The notes below the pieces were generated by a model that saw nothing but the letters and a program-made list of their open reading frames with translations, did no database searches and was not told the origin of the DNA. From Bursaphelenchus xylophilus (Eukaryota; Nematoda; Chromadorea; Rhabditida; Aphelenchoididae): 64,000 nt of DNA. The translations under genes were made by a program, and so were the position numbers. The DNA lies in contig CAJFCV020000004.1 in assembly GCA_904066235.2 (NCBI GenBank), forward strand, positions 2,480,001 to 2,544,000. The letters are read 5' to 3'. Shown in pieces: positions 44,067 through 55,442 of this stretch (its first letter is position 1; each line of letters starts with the position of its first letter).

Positions 44067-44809
44067 GTTAAACCGGTCGATTTTTGCTTACTGTCGACTA
44101 AAAATTACCGGTTCTCCTTGAAAGCGCTAGCTATTTCAAAAATTTTAAATCTCATCCGCAGTAAGTGTATTTTGAAAACTACTGAAAATGAAGGGAACAG
44201 AAGATAATTTTTGGCCCATTCCTCTTCAATTATCAATGAAAAAAGGCATTCTTTTGCCAGAGAAATGACTTGAGAGGTGCCAACTTTCAATCTTGAAATC
44301 TTGGCGGCTTCGTTGTAAGCAAAATTAAATTTAACGCTACGAAAGAAAAATAATTTTACTGGTCAACAGCAGCTCAAAAGAATATATGTATATACAACAA
44401 TTTGAAGCGCAATACATTTGAAAATCCATGGTAAAAAAGTGTTCACCGTAGTGAAGCCATGATCTAATCCAAAAGGCTCAAACAGTCGGAGTTTTTTCCG
44501 CCCAAACAGATTTGAAAAGCCCCTCAATTATATGCCTATATTGCTCATCACAAAGCCCTCGATTTTCAAAGCTTACAAGTATTTTTGCACACCAAAAAGA
44601 TCATTAAAAATCATGATTTTTTTTGAAATTCCCATTCAAAAAGTTGATGCAAAATTTCAATAAACAAAAAATATAAAAAAATTACAGTAACCCTCATTTA
44701 TTCCACTCTCTAATAATACGTGAATAAACGCGTCTCTGATAAGACAAATGCATGTAAAAGTTGAGATAAAAATGGATGATATATACCTCGATGATATAAT
44801 GCAGATCAA
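44067..44809. other. 3' flank of the ALDH-like gene
   Basis: AT-rich, with no repeat or gene recognised. A minus-strand poly(A) signal (AATAAA, 44702-44697) lies 108 bases past the ALDH-like stop. Confidence 0.45.
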
Positions 44810-47800
44810 TCACTCGATGGAGATCCGCTTTCGCCGAGAGAAGCGCTCGAATAAGTCGGCGGCTTGCAGGGTTGGGGTCGTCATGGTGTTTTGCTCCACT
44901 GAAAAAATATTTATAAATAAAAAAATACAATAAAAAAAATTTAAAAAAAAAAGTCGTATAAGGGACCCCAAGTGCGACGCTCAGATTTTCTTTAAATTTT
45001 GCACATATGTCGGGCATAGACTAGATATCAATTCCTGAAAGTTTTAGCTCGCGTTTCTCAGGCTCCACCGAGATATTGAACGATTTTTCTCGCCAAGAGA
45101 GTACGCTAAACGCGGAGAGCGGTCAGAGAAAACACACTTTTTGACTACATCTTTGCTAGTTTCGCTCGGAAAAAATTAGTTTTTTGTGGAAATAATTACC
45201 GTCTATGATAGAAACAGGCATGAAACTTTTGGTAAAAAAAATCGGTAAAAAGTCTCAAATTTTTGCCGACTTTCGATCCAAAAAACTCGGTTGTTTCTGC
45301 AAAACGCGAGCTAGAATTCTCGCATATATATAATACTTTTAAAAAATATAGGTAGCAGAATGAAAAGACCTCGGTCATGGGCAATCCACCAGACATCATC
45401 CTGAAATATTCTAATACTGGGAATGGGATTTTTTGATGACCGTCGAGAGTACGCTAAACGCGGAGAGCGGTCAGAGAAAAAACTCTTTTTGTCTATATTT
45501 TTGCCAGTTTCGCTCTGAAAAAAAAAATGATTTTTTGTGGAAACATTACACTCTATGGTAGAAATAGGCATGAAACTTTTCGTACCAAAATTCGGTAAAA
45601 AGTATCACATCTTTTCCAATTTTCGATCCAAAAATCTCGGTTGTTTCTGCAAAGCGCGACCTAGAATCCTCGCATATATTTTAGAAAAAATGATTCTAAA
45701 TTTGTGCCAAGTTTCATCAAAATCTGAGCGTCGCATTTGGGGTATTTCCTCTGTCAGTAAAATCTTAGTCATCGCTTTCCACACTCCCCTATGAACTCAC
45801 CGTATTTCACAACCTTCTCTCCATTCACCACAGTCACTCGTTCAGCTCGTATTTGCCGCTGCAATTTGTCCAGCCTCTCTTGATCGCTTCCGTAAATCCT
45901 CACATTACTCGGCTTTTCGCCATATTTGTTTATAAAATCGATCGAATCTTGAGTGGACTCCACCAACAGAATAGGCAATATGGGGCCGAGAATCTCTTCC
46001 TTCAGCAAAACATCGTCCTCGTCGACCTTGTAGACGTACGGAGCGATATAATATTCGGTCCGGCTGTCAAAGCCGACTGGCGGATTCCAAAGCAAATCGC
46101 CCTCAGTTTTTGTGAGGACGTTCTGGATCTTACTGAAAATGAGAATTAATATTCGCATAATATGTAGTATCAGTCTGTCGGGAAAATAATGAGCTTCCTC
46201 TCGCAGCAAAAATCGCATCGAAAAAATGAATTTTATTGCGACAAAATCAAATTGCTTTTCACTTCAGCGACGCGATTGGCCCAACGGCATTGTGCTCATT
46301 ATTTTCCCGACGGACTGATGGCACTTTCATAAAGTGCATGGACATTTTTTCGTTTTCATTCAGTGCATTTTTTGCGCTGTAGATACTACGCTCGTCAATC
46401 CAAAATAGAAGAAAAAATTTCCCGCCCCTTTTTGGCAATTCGTTCAAAACGAAATGTCACTATCCGATAAAAAGCATTTTCTTACCTTTTTTCTTCCTTT
46501 TCGAGAAAACGCAATTATTTCGAGCGAGAAAAAGTGCCGATAATTTCGCGACATTTCGTCTCTCTTTTAAGTCAATGAAAACGATACGAAGTTTCGAAAC
46601 GGTTCAGGAAATGGCTGGATTGACGTGCTACGCCCCTTCAAAAGTGCGTAGACTTTTTGCACAGTGCGGAAAACTTGCGACATAAAGTCTACGCACTTTT
46701 GAAGCGGCGTGGAATTCATTATTTTCGCATGTGCAAACCTCAAAAAAGTCTTTTTCACTGTGCAAATTCCTGGAGCCGACGCAGCCATGTAGTTGAAACT
46801 TGCTTATTCAAGTAAATTTTAAAGCAGCGATACTTGGCTGCACAGTGCAAAAAGGAAAAAAATCAAAATGCACGGTGCAAGATGGGGGCTTTTTGTGCAC
46901 AATGCGGAGCGCCCCAAATGCCCATGCACTTTATGAAAATACTAATAAAAGTCTGTCGGGAAAATAATGAGGTCCTCTGACGCATCGAAAATCGTATCGC
47001 TGCCGAGAAAATGAATTGTGTTGCGGCAAAACCGCATTGTTTTTTCACTTCAGCGACGCAATTGACGCAGCGACATTGTGCTCATTATTTTCCCGACAGA
47101 CCAGTAGTATAATAAAATGTAGCACTAGCCCACTTACTCGAACATTTGATGATTCAAAACCCTCTTGAAGTTCGCTGATTCCTCCGGGTTTTCTCCGAAA
47201 ACTGCTACAGCTTCGTGGCTCAGTGCAGCCACCAGGGAATGCACATCCTCTTCGCTGTAGCATATTGCATAGTCAATGGCATGGAGCAGCTGAAAATACG
47301 TTCGATATTGACGCTTTAGGGACCTCTTTAAACCCACCTCTCCATTGGCATTCCACTTGTTTTGAACAATATCTTTAGCGACGGCGTTGAGATCGGCGGA
47401 TGGTAAAACTAGGACCGCGCTAGAATAAAAAAATATGAAGAATCACGTATTTTACCCAAAACATTCGATTCTATATGATGAAACTTTGTACAACCAAGCC
47501 TCTCAATGTATCAGTTTGTCGGGAAAATAATGAGAGCTGCGCCGATCGCGTCGCGGAAGTGAAAAGCAATTTGGTTTCGCCGCGATTTTCCATTTTCTCG
47601 GCGGCGAAGCAGTTTTCGATGTGACACAGTGCTCATTATTTTCCTGACAGACTGTAAAAACGAGTATATTTTGTCGTCTTGCAGCTCGTTATATAGGAAT
47701 TTGGCTATGCTTAGCGTACAGAGTGGGACGCCCGAAACTCCCAACTTCTTTTACAATTGTTAGGTACTTCTCCGCCAATGTTGCACAGATTTCTGTAAAG

Positions 47801-50775
47801 TTTTTTTTCGAGTTATAGCTGAGACACCCCATTTCTTGCCCACCAAATATCACCGGTCGTTCACGGAGGCACCCGTACTGACCTTTAGCATTTTCATTCA
47901 AAATTTTGAAGCCCGAAATCAATGAAACTTTGAAATTTCTTGTGAAGCGTGCCATCCTGGACCTAGACGGGCCATATTTAGTGCACAAGAAATGGGGTGT
48001 CTCGGCCTCAATTTAATATAAATTTTATATAAATTGGTGCATTAGTGGCGGAGAAATGCCTGAAAAAAGGTTGGGAGTTTCAAGTCACCCACCCTGTATG
48101 AAAGGAGCATCCAAAACCTCACCTTTTCCCCAACAATTCCACAGTAACTGGCGTCAAACGTTGCGCCGCCGCGCTCAGCACAAACTTGGCCACGCGATGT
48201 GGCCCAACAAACAAAATGTGGTCCCAAGCCTCGTTCAGCAGCTCTTTCGCGGTCCATTGATCGCCCGGGATCACCGCTAACTGATCCTAAATCGACGTTC
48301 ATAGCCTGGTTTTTTATTACTCACTTCTTCAAAGGCTTCTGCGAAGGTTTCACTCAACGCTGCAGCGGTTTTTGGCGCCAACTCGGATGGCTTTATTACA
48401 ACGACATTGCCGGCGGCCAACGCCGCCATTGCGGGGATTATACACGCAGTAATTGGATAGGTAAAAGTTCCCAAAATAAGGACCGACCCAGCCGGTTCAA
48501 AGATGATTTCAGAGGAGTTTGAGGCCTAAAATACAAAAGTTCTTTTATAACCAGACCCTTTTAATCATCGGAAATGATGAAATAATAAGATTACGGTAAT
48601 ATCCCACCTGCTTAAGCTCATTTAGCCTGTCAAAGACGACCTTGAACTCATTTTCAACGCATTTGAAGTGGGTCTTTTCCAACACATCCCTCGAGCATTT
48701 GAGATCCTCGGCCAGCGCTTGGGAAAACTCTTTGATGTTGGTTTCAAAAAGACATCTCAATTTGTTCAACAGCGACAGTCGGTATTCAATTGGAAAGGTC
48801 TTTCCGGTCTTGAAGAGGTCCTTTTGGCATTCCACTAGCTAAATTGGAAGTTTTGTTAGCTTTTGTTTTTACGGGTTCTTAATTTGCAAGCTAGCAGCAT
48901 GAGAAAAGCGCAATAAAAAATTGCGATACATCTGGAATAATCATTTCCAAGACACACGCTAAACACCAACCACTAAAATTGTTCATTATAGAGAAGTTTC
49001 GTATTGTGGAAGCCGCTGTAGCAGTTGAAAGGGATGTTGGAAATACAGCAGCAAAATGGTACGTTTTTCCAGCGGCAAAAAACGTGCCATTTTGCTTCCT
49101 GGAAGTATCAAAAAGTGTAGCAAAATACCTCGCTTTCCAAGAGAAAAACTTCAATTTCAAAAGCGCGCCCGTCTTTTTGTGAGGGAGCCCTCCAAAATGG
49201 AGAGTTTTTAGTTGGAGAGGGAGGCATTTTACCTCATTTTTCATACATCCCGAATGCAAAATGGTACGTTCTTTGCCACTGGATCTGGTCCAAATCAAAT
49301 GGCTTTTCACGTTCGGCGCAACCAAACTTCTTTTTTACGTTCTAAAAAGCCAAATTGACCTCACATGAAAGAGCAATTTCTTATCAGCCTTTCCGTACTC
49401 ATAAATTTTGATCATACCACAACATCAAATTATCACTTACCCGATGAGTTTCCTCTTGCCGGATCTCCGACTTGGTTGGCCTGTAATTCATGTTTCAAAA
49501 ATTGAAAAAACCAAGTAACTAAGCAAAGAAACAATTAGATTTGATTGTCACAAATACAGCAGATAACGGTGGTAAGATAAGATCAAATTTTTAGTCATTT
49601 CCGCAAAAAGTATTTCGTCAAGATTTCACTTCGTTGCAGTTTAATAAGCACAAAATAAATTGAGAAAACAGCCTTCGTCGTATTTTAAATTACGAATATA
49701 GCATTTCAGCAATGTTGTTTTCAAAGCAGCGACAAATATTTTATGCCGGCAGGAAACCACTATGCGGGCAGCTAGGAAAAATACGGAGATTCTGCGAGCA
49801 TGTTTGGAGATCAGCCAACATTTGAGTATAACATGAAATTCAAACGATGGATATGGCAGTTAGATGTTGCGAATCAAATTTCTTGGTGTTTAAATGGGTT
49901 GAATACAGAGATTGCCACGGTCAAAATTTCGGCTCCGGCTCCGGCTCTTAGCTCCCAGAGCCGGAGCCGAAGCCAAATTTGCAGCTCCGGCTCCGGCTCC
50001 CGGCTCCGTGCAAAATTTAAAAAACGTCTCCGGCTCCGAACCTCGGCTCCTATGCAAAATTTTTTTGAAACATTTTTTCAAAAGTAAAATTTCTTAGTGC
50101 CAGAGATCATACAGCCAACGTTTTTGCAGCCAAGTCACATCCTCCGCAGTGTTTTTTCAAGCAATTTGGTTTAACAAGATCACGAAATTTTTACTTTTCT
50201 GACCGCTGGGAAGCCTGGCTCCGACTTTGGGCTCGGGAGCCGGAGCCAACCCCAAAATTTCCGGCTCCGGCTCTGGCTCCCGGCTCGGAGCCGGAGCCGC
50301 TCAGAGCCGGAGCCAAGAACCGGCTCCGGAGCCGTGGCAATCTCTGGTTGAATAGTTACCGTAAAGTTAATCAAGCAATTTTTCATTGTTTGGAAGCAAA
50401 CTGCCATAACTTTGAAAGCGGTTTATGAATTTAATAGATTCGTGTACTTATCAGTACCAGGGAGTTGCTAATGCAAAATTTCTATCATACTACATAGATG
50501 ACAGGAGGTAAATCGTAATTCAAATTGGTAAATCTCGGCTGCCCGCGTAGTGGTTGCCCCCTCAAGTTTTCAAAGACGTATGACATCACTTTTAAACTAC
50601 TAACAAGATTGCAACGGCCAAAATTGCGGCTCCGGCTCCGGAGCCGTGACAATCTCTGCTACTCACTGCTACAATATTTTCTTCCTTAACCGAAAAAATA
50701 AACCCCCACTTACTCGTGCTCCGGGTCGTCGCAACTGACAACATCATCTTCGACCAAACTCTGGAGCTGTCCCAT
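44810..50775 (-). CDS. ALDH3-like protein lacking catalytic Cys and Asn (probable pseudoenzyme), 450 aa, 9 exons
   Basis: Exons are 50775-50714, 49480-49441, 48838-48608, 48525-48325, 48286-48123, 47419-47338, 47289-47138, 46132-45801 and 44898-44810. They total 1353 bases with all phases matching. Family marks: KTGKTFPIEYRLSLLNKL, FEPAGSVLILGTF, MAALAAGNVVVIKPSE, DHILFVGPHRVAKFV, TPVTVE and EEILGPILPI. Departures: the AWNYP motif with the oxyanion Asn reads TFTYP; ELGGK reads ELLGK; the NSGQTC nucleophile motif reads NANGELL, placing Leu at the Cys position; and the C-terminal LPFGG loop is replaced by a short tail ending LFERFSRRKRISIE. Normal ALDH3 proteins oxidise fatty aldehydes with NAD(P). 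MGQLQS at the start fits an N-myristoylation signal. A distant ALDH paralogue with a non-enzymatic role is my reading. Confidence 0.88.
44956..45757. repeat. two partial R2 copies head-to-tail in the last ALDH-like intron
   Basis: The first (44956-45340) has the start (gaccccaagtgcgacgctca) but not the end. The second (about 45444-45757) resumes at gagtacgctaaacgcggaga and ends gcgtcgcatttggggtattt. The same central block occurs in both, so this is a partial tandem duplication of one element. Confidence 0.7.
46169..46319. repeat. R3 MITE copy
   Basis: Runs from atcagtctgtcgggaaaata to tattttcccgacggactgat, in ALDH-like intron 7. Confidence 0.85.
46322..46943. repeat. element with 20-bp inverted ends, between two R3 copies
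   Basis: The left end ctttcataaagtgcatggac and right end gcccatgcactttatgaaaa are inverses. The interior has a further inverted pair around gtgcgtagactttttgcac. It is not otherwise seen in this window and contains no coding frame. Confidence 0.6.
46950..47104. repeat. R3 MITE copy
   Basis: Runs from agtctgtcgggaaaataatg to tattttcccgacagacc, in ALDH-like intron 7. Confidence 0.8.
47510..47655. repeat. R3 MITE copy
   Basis: Runs from atcagtttgtcgggaaaata to attttcctgacagactgt, in ALDH-like intron 5. Confidence 0.8.
47819..48005. repeat. short MITE with 19-bp inverted ends
   Basis: The left end ctgagacaccccatttcttg and right end caagaaatggggtgtctcgg flank a ~145-bp unique centre, in ALDH-like intron 5. 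Only one copy is seen in this window. Confidence 0.6.
49060..49292. repeat. R1 MITE copy, ends eroded
   Basis: Carries ccagcggcaaaaaacgtgcc, the gcgcgcccgtctttttgtga turn and gccactggatctggtcc, but the outermost cagtg bases are gone. It lies in ALDH-like intron 2. Confidence 0.7.
49906..50349. repeat. R6 GC-rich element, longest copy
   Basis: Starts gagattgccacggtcaaaat and ends gccgtggcaatctctgg. Two GC-rich blocks (ggctccggctccggctct type and its inverse) enclose an AT part with aacaagatcacgaaattttt. It lies in ALDH-like intron 1. A short relative is at 50608-50665. Confidence 0.65.
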
Positions 50776-52635
50776 TCTTTACAAGTCCAAGTTTCTTAAA
50801 GTGAAACAAACTTTAATCCAGCCACTTTACAGCCTAAGTCGAATACGACTAATCTTCGACTTCCGTTCGCTTCGGACGTCAATAATCTTGTTTATCAATG
50901 GAAATGATAAAAATAATAATTTGAGAGCGGAATTTTTTTATAATTTCTCTTTTTTTGCTCTGATCAAGAGGCGGCCTTGACGGAGAAGAAAAAGTTTTCT
51001 CTTGCCGTCTCTACGTATATTAGAGGAGCTGGCTGTACTGTATTTTATGGGGCTTTTTTATAGGCTTTGTCATTCCGTTTTTATTGTAAAAGTTGTTTAT
51101 AGTGGACTTTATTGTGTTGGGAAACATGTTATTTATTTTATAGGGTGTTATGTGAGCTGAATGGTTTTCTGGTTTTGAGAGAAAAAAGATCAATTTTGTC
51201 TTGATGATTTACTGAGGAAATGTTTGCAATTCTACGGTCATTTCTTGATGAAATATGATGATTTTAAATTAACTGTTTTTTAAGGCACTTGCAATATTTA
51301 TAGCCTGCGTTTTGCAAATATAACGGAGATCTTTAGGTTAAATTTGATGTCAAATTTGATATTTTTGTGGCGTCTCGACTTGTTTGGTACCAAAAAAAAG
51401 GTTGTAGGAAGTGCCTACGAGGCCTAGCAACGCCATTGGATAGTCAGCGGACGCTCGGCGGAGGCTTGGCGAAGACTTGCAGTATTTCCATTTTTTCTAA
51501 TGTTAGCTATTATTACTTTCGTTAGTTTTCTTTACCCTGAGTTATTATAACAAATAAAAGACCAAAATTTCCCGGCAAAAAACAAAGATTCGTAACTTTT
51601 ATCTTGGTATTATTGATGTGAGTACATGTAAGAAGACCCGATCAATCTTGTTATTTCTATAACGAAGCCTTCTCCTAGCCTTCTCCATGTAAAAAACGAC
51701 GAACCGACGTGAGCTATAGTATCGTTGACCCGAATTGCCGTAGTGCCTTTTTTCTTTATTACAGGCCATTGGCCATGAAGATTTTCAAATTTCTGGCAAA
51801 TCCCACGCTAAAAATCTCAAATGTGTTTATCACAAACGGTATGTTAAGAATATGGGCATGTGTCCTAGAAAAGAACGACCTTGATGTGTGTCAGGTTTTG
51901 TCAGAATCTGCAAAAGTTTTGCCCAATAAACAACCTCTAGTCATTTTTCAAAATTCTTAACCTTTCCATTCTCATTCCAATCAATAAAAGCAACATTTTT
52001 ATTCATTTTGAAATTCATTCATAAAAAAACCACAAATTTTGATTATTCATCAGTATTACTTGTGTAAGAGACGTATCCGTACGTAGACAACAAAGTTTGT
52101 TCAAAAGCAGGGAACACGTGTGGGAATTGGACCAGTATGCCTAACACAGAATGGAGAGAACACAACAAACTTGAAAAAGGCTATAACAATTGTATTTAGA
52201 CCAAAGCAGAAAACACTTGAGAATTAAGACAAACGCTGCGAAATTATGACAAAAAATCAAAAAATCCTAACGTAGTGTGAGTATGTAGTGATACTGCTCT
52301 CACAAAAAAAAACTCGACAATTGCAGACCAATTAAAATTGTATTAAACCACTTATTAGATAGCTTTTCAACAAGAAAATGGAAATAATTGTGAGAAAATT
52401 CCAAAAAATGGGAAAAAATCGGTGATCTCAGAAAAAAATATAGGCTAAAAGTATGTGTAAGTTGTAGAATTAGCAAAGAAATTTACTATAGTCGTTCAAA
52501 TCGCATGATTTTTATCCCGAAAACATAAAAAATTGACTAATTTTTTTGATGCTTTAATCAATTTTCCTATGGACTAAAAAACATAAAAAAGACCTCAAAA
52601 AGTATCAAGACGCCACAAAATTTTTTTATCTAATT
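50776..52635. other. intergenic stretch between ALDH-like start and OSGIN-like stop
   Basis: Holds an R4 part (51386-51748, ending atcgttgacccgaattgccg). Otherwise AT-rich with nothing recognised. The gap of about 1.86 kb argues against the two minus-strand genes forming an operon. Confidence 0.5.
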
Positions 52636-55442
52636 TCACGACAGAGATTCCAACGGCCCACTGGAGCTGTGATGAGTGCTACACGGCAGCCGGAACCATT
52701 TGCACATGATCCGCGGCACCGTAAAACTCTTGCCCAAAATCTCGCTGAAACGCGACGAAGAGGCGTGACTTTGCTCCGACTCCACACTGTCCGCAATGCT
52801 GCCAGCACTTGCGTGCATGTCCGCTTTGTGCTGTTGCTGAAGGCGTTGCGCGACCTTGAGTGCGCCGCCCACCAGATACCGGACGAAATGGTCGCCGATA
52901 ACGGAGCCAATCGCAAACAACGTAGGGTCTTCCTCGGCTTCGTAGTCGGCTTGGAAGTTGTACTTGTCCTCCAGCATGCTGAGCTCGGTCCGCAGCCCCA
53001 CACAGATGACGATGCATCGATAGTCGAGCATCTGATGACTGCTAGAGTTTCGCTGAATCTCCGCCGAAGCGTTGGGGAAGATCCGTTGAACCGTGGAGCA
53101 GGACATCTTCGTGTAGAGCGGATTCTCGGAGCGTCCGATCATGAGACTAAAGACCTCGGCGTATTCGGGATAGACGCTGGATGAAAGCCTTGCCAACATC
53201 GTGTTCTTGAGCTCCCGTTCGCTTCGTCGGAACACGTGGATCACGGGAATTCCCATCTTCAAACAGCTCATTATCGAATCAGCGGCGGAGATTCCATCAC
53301 CGACCACCAGGACCGGCCGATTTGAGAGGTCCAGCTCGTTGTTAAAGGAATTTTCATCGATCTCGTGCAGAACTTGACGCATCTCCTTGGCTGTGTAGAC
53401 CAGATTCATAGCATTGTTTTCACCGGGAACCTGGAATTGGAAAAATTAGAGGGGTTCAAGGGAAAAGGTAAAAAAATCAAGGACTATGGTAAGATAAAGG
53501 ATAATTTTGGAGTTTATTATAGACTGAGGGATACCTGAGGGCTTGAGAAATATATATCAAATCCTGGGAGGGGTAAGAAAAAACAGAAAATATTCTTGCC
53601 AAAAAAACTCATTTTCTTTTTGAAAATTTTATCTTTTTTGTCGTCAAAATTAAAGTTCTGCTCCTTAGAAGTCCTGTTGGGGAATACGGAGGTACCACTA
53701 ACACAAAAAGGACCAAAATTCTATACCAGTGAAGAAACCGGGACCAAAATTATGGATTATTCTAAAGATTCGTCCTAGGGTAAGCTAACAGTCCGGTGAA
53801 TAAATTGGCAGGTCGCCAAAAAAAGACGCAAAAGCTCTTTTTGTCGGCTGAGAAATGGGAAATTTTTGGGGCACGAGAGTATGTTTTGCGCGTCTTTTCT
53901 CTGTCTTCTCTGTGCAATCAAGACAAAGTGTAAAAAACCGATAGCGAAAAGTCTATTCCGGTCACCGAACTCGTCAGTTTGACGTGTGGTGTGCAGAACT
54001 TACATCAAGCTGTCGATGATGGCTTCTTCCACACGCCAGAACAATCCTCTTCGAAGTGATCGAGAAGGCATTTCCATCTTGATCGTAACCCGAAACCTTC
54101 CAATATTCCTTTTGATCCACGTCGGAGCAGAACTTCATCACGTTGGTCACCGTTGTGTATTGCGCGAAATTCTCCTCCAATCCCATCTTCTTGGCGTAGG
54201 CTTTGAAGTATTCGCGGATGAGACCGGCCGGAAGACGGGCAATCAAACTCTGACCTCCGAGGAAGTTGGCCAATGAGTAGCCGGGGAGATCCATCCAGGT
54301 GCACAGGGAGACTGTGGCCATCTGAAAAAACGGTTGATAATCTATGTAGCTCATAGGAAATCGAACTAAATTGAGCTCATTTTCGGGAACAATCTCTATG
54401 CAAAATTCCAAGGCCTTTTATGGCCCACAACAACATTTTATTAGGGTTTCCCTTAAGTCTTTCTGATTTTGGAGGCTGAAATTTAAAGGGAAATCCAAAC
54501 ATCATAGAATCCCAAAACCAACGCCGCTTCAAACCCCCTTACATTGTCATCGTAGCGATTCCAGCTCCCACCAATCGGCCCATCGCCCAAAACAACATGC
54601 GGCACCCTTCGTGCCGGGCAAAATTCGAAATCCAAGCAAGGCCCAACCGTACTGGGCTCTGAACCCTCTGGCCGCATCAACCGATCCATCAGGTCGGAGT
54701 AGAGGCCCACGGAAGCACTGGCATGTTGCTCGTATTCGGGCCGATACCAGCTGAGATCCTGATCCAAGAGGGAGAGCTGAGAGTTCTCGGCGAGATTCTC
54801 ATGAATGAATTGATTCGGATGCGGACGATCCAACGAGTAATAGGGCAGCCAGCCCGACAGGAAGGCTGAGAGGGAGATTCCGGCGGGGCCGTTACCTGAA
54901 ATGGAGAAATTGTTGAAGAGTACGTGATAAGGCTAACAATAAGAAGTTTATTTTGATGACAAAAGCAGAATGGCCAACCTCTTTGCGGGCAGCTTGAGGA
55001 GGGGATCCTTGGAAATCAGCCAAAATTTGCTCAAAACAGGAAATTCAAACAATAGATTTGGAAGTTAGATGTTGCTAAACAAATTTTCAGGTGTATAAGT
55101 GGCTTGGGTAGTTAACAGAAGGCAAACCAGGCATTTTTGAAAGTTCAGAAACTATCTTGTAAAGAGAAACTCTCATAACTATGCGAGCGGTGGATGAATT
55201 CAATAGATTCGTGCACCCATCTGCAACAAGAAGGCTAAAACTTTCAGCTCGCTTTTTACAGCTACAAGCCGAAATATTCGACGATTTTTGGCATCTATGG
55301 GCAACGAACGATGAAGGAAAAATAGGTTACACAGTAGCAAACTTCTACCCAAAGAAGACCAAATTCCCAGGTATGCTTTAGAAACAAGATATTCCCAAAA
55401 TCCCTTACCAATAACAATGACTTCAGTGTCAACTTCGAACAT
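52636..55442 (-). CDS. OSGIN-like FAD/NAD(P)-binding flavoprotein, 499 aa, 4 exons
   Basis: Exons are 55442-55409, 54895-54543, 54321-54004 and 53430-52636. They total 1500 bases with all phases matching. The N-terminal EVIVIGNGPAGISLSAFLSG, split by intron 1 inside the Gly, is the dinucleotide-binding GxGxxG. It is followed by the family DLSWYRPE and PARRVPHVVLGDGPIGGSW stretches, then MDLPGYSL, KRIVLACG, and a second dinucleotide site VLVVGDGISAADS. Oxidative-stress growth-inhibitor (OSGIN) proteins are flavin-monooxygenase-like; the reaction of the animal members is not settled. The length suits the family. The ATG is the first after an in-frame TAA. The Ser/His-rich ~60-residue tail is not conserved-looking. 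Intron 3 carries a reverse R5 (53785-53983) and a block repeated at 60545-60680. Confidence 0.9.
53445..53600. repeat. dispersed ~140-bp block, copy 1
   Basis: Includes ggtaaaaaaatcaaggacta, ggactgaggga-type and ctgagggcttgagaaatata and aaatcctgggaggggtaaga. The same order recurs at 60545-60680 with about one difference in eight bases by eye. It lies in OSGIN-like intron 3. Confidence 0.6.
53785..53983. repeat. R5 element copy, reversed
   Basis: Runs from acagtccggtgaataaattg to accgatagcgaaaagtctat and ggtcaccgaactcgtcagtt, in OSGIN-like intron 3. Confidence 0.65.

Noticed and set aside
43533..44207. 224-codon plus-strand frame
   Set aside because: Falls on an R2 MITE. Similar frames appear in other R2 copies with shifts and stops, so it reflects repeat sequence, not a gene.
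47689..47988. 99-codon minus-strand frame
   Set aside because: Lies in an ALDH-like intron over a MITE with 19-bp inverted ends; no coding features.
52669..53184. 171-codon plus-strand frame
   Set aside because: Antisense to the last OSGIN-like exon; no start context or splice support.
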